From the NCBI GenBank assembly GCA_013390605.1, contig JACAUB010000001.1:4375516-4439515 (forward strand): a stretch of 64,000 nt of DNA, written 5' to 3'. The position numbers and the translations under genes are program-made. The DNA comes from Bacteroidota bacterium (GTDB taxonomy: Bacteria; Bacteroidota; Bacteroidia; Bacteroidales; Cfx3-03). The notes beneath the pieces are model-generated. The model was given only the letters and a program-made list of their open reading frames with translations, made no database searches and had not been told where the DNA came from. Shown in pieces: positions 54,623 to 62,214 of the stretch. Positions within the stretch are counted from its first letter, which is position 1. Each line of letters starts with the position of its first letter.

Positions 54623-55852
54623 ATGTATACCAGCTTCAAGGAACATCTTACCAAAGAGTTAGCCGACATCAAAGAAGCCGGCCTTTACAAAAATGAACGT
54701 ATCATCGTTTCACCACAAGGCGCCGAAATTAAAGTAAATACTGGAAAAGAGGTTTTAAACTTCTGTGCTAACAACTACTTAGGGCTCTCAAATAATCCAC
54801 AATTAATTGCTGCTGCAAAAGAAGCACTCGACACACATGGTTATGGAATGTCGTCTGTTCGTTTTATTTGTGGAACTTCAGATCTTCACAAACAATTAGA
54901 AGCAAAAATTGCCGATTTTTTCGGTACCGAAGACACTATCTTATATGCTGCTTGCTTTGATGCAAACGGAGGTGTTTTTGAACCCTTATTAAATGAGCAA
55001 GATGCTATTATCAGCGATTCACTTAATCACGCTTCTATCATCGATGGGGTTCGTTTATGTAAGGCAGTTCGTTATCGCTATTCAAACGCTGACATGACTG
55101 ATTTGGAAAAGCAGTTAAAATTAGCCCAGGCTCAACGTTATCGCCTCATCGTTACTGATGGTGTTTTCTCTATGGACGGTAATGTGCCTCCATTAGATAA
55201 AATCATTGAACTAGCTACAAAGTACGATGCAATGGTAATGGTTGACGAATCGCACTCAGCAGGTGTGGTTGGACAAACCGGAAGAGGTGTCACTGAACTA
55301 TTTAATTGCAAAGGTCAGGCTGAGATTATTACCGGAACGCTTGGAAAAGCCTTTGGTGGCGCAATTGGTGGTTTTACGACTGGGAAGAAGGAGGTTATAG
55401 AACTTTTACGCCAACGTTCACGTCCTTATCTTTTCAGTAATTCTATTCCCCCTCTTGTAGCAGCAGCTGGAATCAGAATGGTAGACATGATGAGCGAAAC
55501 CAATGAATTACAAGATAAACTACATGCCAATACAAAATATTTTGTATCGCAAATGGTGGAGGCCGGATTTGACATCAAACCAACCCAATCGGCTATTTGT
55601 GCAGTGATGCTTTACGATGCTAAGCTCTCTCAGGAATTTGCAACCCGTTTACTAGAAGAAGGAATCTATGTTACCGGTTTCTATTATCCTGTGGTACCAA
55701 AAGGTCAGGCACGTATTCGTGTTCAGCTTTCGGCCGCTCATGAAAAGATACATCTCGATCGTTGTATAGAAGCCTTTACAAAGGTTGGTCGAGAACTTGG
55801 CATATTAAAAAACAATGATAGCTGCGGATGCAACTGTAATTGTGGAAAATAA
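54623..55852 (+). CDS. kbl: Glycine C-acetyltransferase (2-amino-3-ketobutyrate CoA ligase)
   Basis: The 409-residue PLP enzyme of the alpha-oxoamine synthase family carries the glycine-rich N-N-Y-L-G-L block, D-E-S-H-S-A-G and the PLP lysine in T-G-T-L-G-K-A-F-G-G. It splits 2-amino-3-ketobutyrate with CoA to glycine and acetyl-CoA, completing threonine breakdown begun by the divergent tdh. ATG 54623 is preferred to the TTG at 54617. The C-terminus ends in an unusual Cys-rich tail, S-C-G-C-N-C-N-C-G-K, that is not part of the normal fold and could bind a metal. Confidence 0.93.
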   Translation: MYTSFKEHLTKELADIKEAGLYKNERIIVSPQGAEIKVNTGKEVLNFCANNYLGLSNNPQLIAAAKEALDTHGYGMSSVRFICGTSDLHKQLEAKIADFFGTEDTILYAACFDANGGVFEPLLNEQDAIISDSLNHASIIDGVRLCKAVRYRYSNADMTDLEKQLKLAQAQRYRLIVTDGVFSMDGNVPPLDKIIELATKYDAMVMVDESHSAGVVGQTGRGVTELFNCKGQAEIITGTLGKAFGGAIGGFTTGKKEVIELLRQRSRPYLFSNSIPPLVAAAGIRMVDMMSETNELQDKLHANTKYFVSQMVEAGFDIKPTQSAICAVMLYDAKLSQEFATRLLEEGIYVTGFYYPVVPKGQARIRVQLSAAHEKIHLDRCIEAFTKVGRELGILKNNDSCGCNCNCGK

Positions 55853-55868
55853 CGAAAGAATAAATTCG

Positions 55869-55901
55869 AAAGGCCTACTCAATGAGTGGGCCTTTTTGTT
55901 T
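55869..55901 (+). terminator. Terminator after kbl
   Basis: AAAGGCCTACTC and GAGTGGGCCTTT pair with one G-U and a 3-base loop, followed by T-rich sequence, 17 bases past the kbl stop. Confidence 0.8.
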
Positions 55902-56035
55902 TTTGGGTTATTATATTCATTATAATTGCATTTATTATTGTTACTATTCCACTTACTTATTTTTAATGCTGTTTTATACTCCGTCTTTTAATGTTAATAG
56001 TTCTAAATTTACTATTAAAAGCGGGATAAAACATA

Positions 56036-56043
56036 TAATTTTG
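56036..56043 (+). promoter_or_regulatory. -7 box for LysM transglycosylase gene
   Basis: TAATTTTG matches TAnnTTTG. It overlaps the GTG at 56043, so translation cannot start there; the ATG at 56100 (or 56064) is used instead. Confidence 0.45.
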
Positions 56044-56099
56044 TGGTATCTTTAACACGAAGTATGGAATTACACACCCCAAAAGGTTTTCTAGAAGGC

Positions 56100-58388
56100 A
56101 TGAAGCATTACACTTACTATTTTTTGTTATTATTTACGCTAATCGGATTTACCGCAACAGCGCAAGTTGAGCAGGGTAAAGAGAAGATTGACACGACTGT
56201 TGTTCTTTACCAAAAACTCCAGGATAATCCGGTAGCAGCCATGCTTGACAGTTTGGCAAACCTCCAGTTTTTTGATAAATCGAATAATCTTTATGATGTA
56301 AATTATAATAACATCCACAACTTTGCCAAAGATTTTGTGCCCTTCTACTCGGACGATATATATATGGATAGGATTTCTCAACTTGGCAAAACCTCTCCTA
56401 TTCCTCTTGTTTATAATAGACAAGTTAAAGATATGATTGAATTATACGCTGTTAGAAAAAGAGGTCTGACTCAGCGTATGCTTGGTTTGGCTCAACTCTA
56501 TTTTCCAATGATGGAAGAGTTATTAGATCGTTATGGAATTCCACTTGAAATGAAATATCTGGCTATCGTAGAATCTGCACTAAATCCTATTGCTCGCTCT
56601 CCTGTTGGTGCAGGTGGATTATGGCAGTTTATGTATGGTACCGGAAGACAATATGATCTGGATGTTAATTCTTATGTTGACGATAGAAGTGATCCGTACA
56701 AATCTACCATCGCCGCTTGTAAACATTTGAAAGATCTATATAAAATCCATAAAGATTGGCTACTCGTTTTGGCATCTTATAACTCTGGCCCGGGTAATGT
56801 TGCTAAAGCTATCCGCCGTTCGGGTGGAAAAACTGACTTCTGGCAAATTAGTCCTTACTTACCAAAAGAAACCAGAGGATATGTACCCGCATTTATTGCG
56901 GTAACTTATGTGATGCACCATGCTGCCGACCATAACCTGTTCCCTATTATGCCGGTCTACAAATATCACGAGATTGATACTGTAACGGTAAAAGACTTTT
57001 TAACCTTTGATGTTCTTTCTGAAAAACTAAATGTCTCGAAAGAGGAGTTACTCTTTTTAAACCCCGCCTACAGAAAAGGTGTCATCCCTTCAACAAAAGA
57101 TAAATCATATTTTCTTCGTTTACCCAAGAGAATCGTTCCTGATTTTGTAAATAATGAAACAGCGCTATATGCTTATAATCGGCAGAAGCTGCAACAAGAT
57201 AAAGAGAATATCATAAGTCAACTGAACCATAGTCAGGAGAGTTTTCTTTATTATGTAAAAAGGAAAGAGACTGTTAATACCATTGCTGAAAAATTTGGTG
57301 TATCAGCCAACGATATCCGAATGTGGAATAATTTACGCAAAAAAGGAGTGCGTACCAATCAAAGGTTAATTATCAACAGAGATAAGATTGGCCCTGAAAA
57401 TAATCTAACTATAGGAAAACCTTTACAACAAGTTTTGGATAGCCAAAAGTCAGTAGCAAAAGTAGAGATGCAGTCGCTTACTCAGGCTATGAAAAATAAA
57501 GCAGCCCCTATAGAAGATTCTAAAGATGCTCCTATTTTAAAATATCATTTTGTAAAGAAGAATCAAACAATTGCGCAGATTGCAAATATCTATGGCGTAA
57601 ATGTTTCTGATATAAAAAGCTGGAATCATCTAAAACGAAATTCACTTGCAAAAGGCAAGATGCTCAGAATTTATGTTGAAGCGAAGGAGCCTGCTTTAGC
57701 TGAAGAGAAGTCAAAGAAAAGTAAGAATATTGTTCCAGATGAAAAAGTAGTGACAAAGGTTTCATCTAAGAATACAAAAAAAGCTGAAACTCAAGAATTC
57801 TATGTCGTAAAATCGGGAGAATCACTACAGAAGATTGCTAATAAATACAATGTTTCTATAGCCCAGTTAATCGAGTGGAACAACTTGAATAAAAAAGGAA
57901 CGATTATCCCGAAACAAAAGTTGATTGTTTCTGAAAATAGTGCTCCACAAAAAGAAGAAGTAGCAGTTGTTAAAGAGCATGCCTCAAAAAAGAAAGAAGT
58001 AGCTCCCAAAAAAGAGACTACGTATACGGTGAAAGGTGGAGATTCATATTCGACTATTTCGCGAAAGGTTGGTCTTTCTGTTAACGAGCTAAAGGGTTTG
58101 AATGAAAAAATTGGTGATAATCTCAAACCCGGTCAAAAACTAACCCTCGTTGGCGAGCAACCTAAAGCGGAACCTGTTAAGACCAAAGGGAAAGAAAAGA
58201 AAGTTGAACCTCAAAAAGAGCAGGGAAAGACAAAATACATTACCTACACTGTTCAAAAAGGAGATAACCTCTGGAGAATTGCCAGCAAACATAAAGGATC
58301 GACAGTTGAAGATCTGAAGAAGCTAAATAATATTGGCGATGAAGGTGTAAAACCAGGTCAGAAAATCAAGATTGCAGTCGAATCATAA
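56100..58388 (+). CDS. MltD-like lytic transglycosylase with five LysM repeats
   Basis: The 762-residue protein begins with a signal peptide (M-K-H-Y-T-Y-Y-F, ending T-A-T-A-Q). An SLT/GH23 domain at about 125-265 has the catalytic Glu in A-I-V-E-S-A-L-N, then G-A-G-G-L-W-Q-F-M and A-S-Y-N-S-G-P-G-N-V. Five LysM modules (starting Y-Y-V-K, Y-H-F-V, F-Y-V-V, Y-T-V-K and Y-T-V-Q) bind peptidoglycan. Lys/Glu-rich linkers separate them. It cuts glycan strands to 1,6-anhydro ends in the periplasm. A longer start at 56064 would add an acidic leader before the signal peptide. Confidence 0.9.
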   Translation: MKHYTYYFLLLFTLIGFTATAQVEQGKEKIDTTVVLYQKLQDNPVAAMLDSLANLQFFDKSNNLYDVNYNNIHNFAKDFVPFYSDDIYMDRISQLGKTSPIPLVYNRQVKDMIELYAVRKRGLTQRMLGLAQLYFPMMEELLDRYGIPLEMKYLAIVESALNPIARSPVGAGGLWQFMYGTGRQYDLDVNSYVDDRSDPYKSTIAACKHLKDLYKIHKDWLLVLASYNSGPGNVAKAIRRSGGKTDFWQISPYLPKETRGYVPAFIAVTYVMHHAADHNLFPIMPVYKYHEIDTVTVKDFLTFDVLSEKLNVSKEELLFLNPAYRKGVIPSTKDKSYFLRLPKRIVPDFVNNETALYAYNRQKLQQDKENIISQLNHSQESFLYYVKRKETVNTIAEKFGVSANDIRMWNNLRKKGVRTNQRLIINRDKIGPENNLTIGKPLQQVLDSQKSVAKVEMQSLTQAMKNKAAPIEDSKDAPILKYHFVKKNQTIAQIANIYGVNVSDIKSWNHLKRNSLAKGKMLRIYVEAKEPALAEEKSKKSKNIVPDEKVVTKVSSKNTKKAETQEFYVVKSGESLQKIANKYNVSIAQLIEWNNLNKKGTIIPKQKLIVSENSAPQKEEVAVVKEHASKKKEVAPKKETTYTVKGGDSYSTISRKVGLSVNELKGLNEKIGDNLKPGQKLTLVGEQPKAEPVKTKGKEKKVEPQKEQGKTKYITYTVQKGDNLWRIASKHKGSTVEDLKKLNNIGDEGVKPGQKIKIAVES

Positions 58389-58409
58389 ATAATATTCTGA
58401 ATGATTAAA

Positions 58410-58440
58410 AAGCAGGCTTTTATAAGCTTGCTTTTTTTTT
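58410..58440 (+). terminator. Terminator after LysM transglycosylase gene
   Basis: AAGCAGGCTT pairs with AAGCTTGCTT over a short loop and is followed by a run of T residues. Confidence 0.75.
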
Positions 58441-58480
58441 GCAACATTATTAAGAATAATGGAAAAATAAAAACGCTATA

Positions 58481-58522
58481 TTGTATTACCTATTATCCAA
58501 TTTTACCTTTGTATCCAAAGGT
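58481..58522 (+). promoter_or_regulatory. Promoter region of second sialidase with two palindrome-like elements
   Basis: The -7 box TACCTTTG (58504-58511) lies inside the palindrome ACCTTTG-TATC-CAAAGGT (58505-58522). Upstream, TTGTATTACCT (58481-58491) keeps the GT-ATT-AC core of the GntR operator and matches 9 of 11 bases of ATGTATTACAT. The second element is degenerate and may be chance. Confidence 0.35.
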
Positions 58523-58589
58523 GAATTACTGTTTAGATATAAAAAGAAAACATGGTGACAAAAGATAATTGACACAAAAAAGAAATTCT

Positions 58590-59762
58590 ATGAAAAAAAT
58601 AATTATTGTAATCATTGTATTGCTTAGCTGTTTGAATATCTATGCACAACAAAAAGAGATACCAGTATTTATCTCTGGAACCGAAGGATATAAATGTTTT
58701 CGCATTCCAACGATTATTAGTTTGTCAAATGGAAATCTCCTTGCTTTCTGCGAGGGTAGAGTGCAAGGAATCAATGATTATGGTAATATTGATATTGTGA
58801 TGAAAAGAAGTAGTAATGGAGGGAAAACATGGTCTCCCCTGCAAGTTGTTGCAGAAAATGGAGACCTGCAAGCGGGTAATCCTGCTCCGGTTGTGGATAT
58901 GACGGATCCCGATTATCCTCAAGGGGTAATCTTTCTTTTCTATAATACGGGGAATAATAATGAAGGTGAAATACTTAAAGGAAATGGAATTAAATACTGC
59001 TTGTATAAAACATCAGTAGATATGGGTGCTACATGGTCGATTCCTGTTGATATTACAGAACAAGTGCATCGGCTTAAACGACCTGCTGTAAATGCCAAAT
59101 TTAATTTTGCCGAAGATTGGAGATATTATGCCAATACCCCGGGACATGCCATGCAGTTTCAATCAGGAAAATATAAAGGAAGGATTTTTGTTGCTGCCAA
59201 TCATTCATTTGGAGATCCTCAAAAAGGATCAGGACATTATGTGGCACATGGTTATTATACCGATGATCATGGGAAAACATTTAAACTAGGGAGTAATTTA
59301 AATTTACCTGGCAGTAATGAATCAATAGCTGTGGAACTTTCAAATGACAGGTTAATGATGAATAGCCGTAATCAAAAAGGAGATATAAGGGAAAGAATTG
59401 TCTCAATCAGTAGTGACGGAGGAGCAAGCTGGGACACCACTTATTTTGATCATACCTTAATTGATCCTGCTTGTCAGGGAACAATTCTTAACATTGGGAA
59501 GAAGAAAGGAAAAAATATCCTGGCCTTTTGTAATGCTGCCAGTATAAACAAAAGAGATAATCTTACACTAAGGATAAGTTTTGATGAAGGCAAAACATGG
59601 GCAAAAAGCTTTACAGTATATAAGAGTCAAGCAGAACCAAAACACAGATTTGATTTTGCAGCTTATTCAGACTTGGTGAAATTGAATAAAAAAAGGATTG
59701 GCGTGTTATTTGAAAAGGATAATTATTCTAAAATTGTATTCACAAAAGTAAAATGGAAATAG
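58590..59762 (+). CDS. GH33 sialidase, exported, compact form
   Basis: The 390-residue protein has a signal peptide (1-19, ending N-I-Y-A-Q) and then directly the propeller, without the N-terminal domain of the first sialidase. The F-R-I-P motif lies near 36-39, and Asp-boxes are S-S-N-G-G-K-T-W, S-V-D-M-G-A-T-W, T-D-D-H-G-K-T-F, S-S-D-G-G-A-S-W and S-F-D-E-G-K-T-W. It removes terminal sialic acids. It stands alone about 33 kb from the sialic-acid locus, so it may have different linkage preference or control. Confidence 0.9.
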   Translation: MKKIIIVIIVLLSCLNIYAQQKEIPVFISGTEGYKCFRIPTIISLSNGNLLAFCEGRVQGINDYGNIDIVMKRSSNGGKTWSPLQVVAENGDLQAGNPAPVVDMTDPDYPQGVIFLFYNTGNNNEGEILKGNGIKYCLYKTSVDMGATWSIPVDITEQVHRLKRPAVNAKFNFAEDWRYYANTPGHAMQFQSGKYKGRIFVAANHSFGDPQKGSGHYVAHGYYTDDHGKTFKLGSNLNLPGSNESIAVELSNDRLMMNSRNQKGDIRERIVSISSDGGASWDTTYFDHTLIDPACQGTILNIGKKKGKNILAFCNAASINKRDNLTLRISFDEGKTWAKSFTVYKSQAEPKHRFDFAAYSDLVKLNKKRIGVLFEKDNYSKIVFTKVKWK

Positions 59763-59830
59763 AATCAGATACACTACTTTTTGTTGGTTATCGAGGTACG
59801 CATAAAATCAATAAGGTTGATCAGAATAAC

Positions 59831-59867
59831 AAAACAGGTTGGCTCAAATATTTGACCAACCTGTTTT
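59831..59867. terminator. Bidirectional terminator between convergent genes
   Basis: AAAACAGGTTGG (59831-59842) pairs with CCAACCTGTTTT (59856-59867), and inner TCAAA/TTTGA extend the stem. It lies between the sialidase stop and the stop of the leftward 601-residue gene, with A and T runs on both sides. Confidence 0.8.
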
Positions 59868-59919
59868 TGTATGTAATATTATAAATTATGCTTAATAGAA
59901 TAAGCTTCACCTACAGTAC

Positions 59920-61725
59920 TTATTTATTCGATACTGGAATAGGTAAAGAGTTAATCTGATTCTCAAATCCGTTTAATTTGTGTATGTCGCTTTTACAAGC
60001 AATAGCAGGATGATTTGATCCATTATAAAATAATTCTTTATAGTACTCGATACCATCCAGCAGATTCTTCTTAAACGTCTGGAATTTCTTGGATGAAGAT
60101 TCGGCAATAGGTTTTACCTCATCATCAATTTGCTTTTTGAGATAATCATAATAAGATGATAACTCTTTAACAAACAGATTTGGTCTGTCATCACGTACGA
60201 TGATGTTCTTTCTGCCATAGATATGATCAACCATCTCCTTTAAAGAAAATTTACCAGAGAAATAGGCCATATTAGGACCAGGACAAATTGAAACGCCTCT
60301 CGAATTACCTTCAGCAGGGAGGTTGTTAACCATTAAAGTAGTAGATGCCAACCCCAGGCATAGACATGCCTTTTCAACAATCTTGTTATATTGCTTTTCA
60401 AATTCAGAAGGTGCTAGTTCTTTCGCTTTTAGCTCATCAATTTTAATGCTTTGATAAGTTCTGGAAGCAGTACACATCATTTTTTCAGAATATTCTTTAC
60501 TCGAAACCAGAAAGCGCTTCGTACATATAGCACCCGGTTTACCCTCTTTCACCTGTTTCTCTTTTTCGATGTCTTTCGTTGAATTCCGAACGCTATTAAA
60601 TGGAACACCTAAAGGTGAAATTCCACTTAAGTAAAGTTCCTCCTCCTTGGCATCACTCAATAGTTTGATGGTATCTTCGTCTACATTCGAAGCTTCGGGT
60701 ACCAATAAGAAAGGTGTTCCCCAACCAATTGAATCCAGATTATAATACTGAAGTAAGAATTCATGTTCATTTGCCGTTCCAACACCACCCTGTGCTGTAA
60801 ACTTAACCGGTAAAGGTTGTTCTGGAACAAATTTATTTTTATCTGCAAGTGCTTTTACACACAAAGCATGTATATCCTGAATTAATGTTTCACGGTTATT
60901 CTTGAACTCTTCAAGAATGGGTCCCATCAGATATCCATCGGTAGCAAAAGCATGACCACCACAGTTTAAACCCGATTCAATCCGATATTCTGAAACCCAC
61001 AAACCTTTCTTTGCAAAGAATTTTCCTTGAATCAGTGCTGAACGATAATCAGATACCTTTAGAATAATCTCTTTTTTTAGCTTTCCTTGCTCATCAGGAT
61101 AAAAGTCGTCAAAGTTTTCGAAATAACTACTCAATCGAGGATTCATACCTGCTGATAAGACAATAGACGATTGAAGATTACTATTTGCAAAACCACGTAA
61201 AGCAGCATGTGCATCATTGTATTCAACAGGGAGTTTTTCGCTACCTTTATAGTTCTCTTTATCAAGCTTTGTCATAATATTCACATCAATAGAACCAGCC
61301 TTTAGATTCTGGTGTAGCCATTGGTGAATTTTACTTCCTTGACCAAATTCGCTTAATTTCTTTTGATATTCAATTTTTAAAGCAGAAAAATCAGGAAGAA
61401 GCTCAAAATATTTCTCAAGCTCGCTACCTTTTTTATGGATTGAGCTTTTTATTTCTTCGAGTTTTTCTTGAACAATCTCATCTATCATATCTAGATAGGC
61501 TGTAATACGTTTAGCCCTAAAATCGTCAATGGCATCAGAAATAGCTTGAAAAGGCAATCCAAACTTCTCACTATAAAGCTCACGCATCTTCTCAATCAAG
61601 GTATCATCTGCAAGAGAAATGACAGAATCGATACCATATTGGGCGACTTTTATGGGTGTATCGACAGTATATCCTGTACCTAAAACCGGAATGTGAAAAG
61701 AATGCAACGCTGAATGAAACTTCAT
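59920..61725 (-). CDS. Conserved-looking protein of unknown function, 601 residues
   Basis: I do not recognise the family. From ATG 61725 it opens M-K-F-H-S-A-L-H-S, then I-P-V-L-G-T-G-Y-T-V-D-T-P and V-A-Q-Y-G-I-D-S-V-I-S, which look like the first strands of an FMN-dependent TIM-barrel such as nitronate monooxygenase. Later G-G-H-A-F-A-T-D-G and F-T-A-Q-G-G-V-G-T are Gly-rich turns that could hold a cofactor. There is no signal peptide or membrane segment; coiled-coil stretches lie near 75-125. A TTG at 61791 would add 22 residues with no clear benefit. The oxidoreductase guess rests on motif shape only. Confidence 0.6.
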   Translation of the reverse strand: MKFHSALHSFHIPVLGTGYTVDTPIKVAQYGIDSVISLADDTLIEKMRELYSEKFGLPFQAISDAIDDFRAKRITAYLDMIDEIVQEKLEEIKSSIHKKGSELEKYFELLPDFSALKIEYQKKLSEFGQGSKIHQWLHQNLKAGSIDVNIMTKLDKENYKGSEKLPVEYNDAHAALRGFANSNLQSSIVLSAGMNPRLSSYFENFDDFYPDEQGKLKKEIILKVSDYRSALIQGKFFAKKGLWVSEYRIESGLNCGGHAFATDGYLMGPILEEFKNNRETLIQDIHALCVKALADKNKFVPEQPLPVKFTAQGGVGTANEHEFLLQYYNLDSIGWGTPFLLVPEASNVDEDTIKLLSDAKEEELYLSGISPLGVPFNSVRNSTKDIEKEKQVKEGKPGAICTKRFLVSSKEYSEKMMCTASRTYQSIKIDELKAKELAPSEFEKQYNKIVEKACLCLGLASTTLMVNNLPAEGNSRGVSICPGPNMAYFSGKFSLKEMVDHIYGRKNIIVRDDRPNLFVKELSSYYDYLKKQIDDEVKPIAESSSKKFQTFKKNLLDGIEYYKELFYNGSNHPAIACKSDIHKLNGFENQINSLPIPVSNK

Positions 61726-62156
61726 AAAATACTTTTTTTGATAATTTAACTCACAAAGTTCACTCTTTTTTTCGGATAAAAGTGCATACAAATGTTAATT
61801 TTCTAAATAAAATAAAATTTTATAAACTTATATAGTTCTAATTAGTAATAAAATTGGTCAACCCAATTGGGTTTATTGAAACAAAATAAAAAAATCTTAT
61901 TTATCTGAAAATCTGATTAATTAAAATATGGTTACGAATAAGCGACCCCAACTTTAAAGAAATATTTGGTTATTCCATTTAAATGGTCAAAGATTATTAT
62001 AAAATAATTCGATTATCACCTTCAAATTTCCTACTCTAATTCTGAATCTTTTTAGCTTATTAAACTATGCCTTAAAAATAAACGTGAATGCTAATTAACA
62101 TTGTAAGATTGGATCAATTGTAACAGTTGTAATGAGTTTGGGATTCAAACAAACGA
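61726..62156. other. AT-rich intergenic stretch
   Basis: About 430 bases between the leftward 601-residue gene and the leuS terminator. No ORF is supported, and no clear TAnnTTTG box was found on the minus strand. Confidence 0.5.
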
Positions 62157-62190
62157 CCAGGGCTACTCAAAAAATATTGAATAGCCCTGG
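62157..62190 (-). terminator. Terminator after leuS
   Basis: CCAGGGCTACTCAA (62157-62170) pairs with TTGAATAGCCCTGG (62177-62190) with one G-U type mismatch. It follows the leuS stop by 24 bases on the minus strand. Confidence 0.75.
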
Positions 62191-62214
62191 TGAGTAAAGT
62201 ATAATAGCTGTTGC

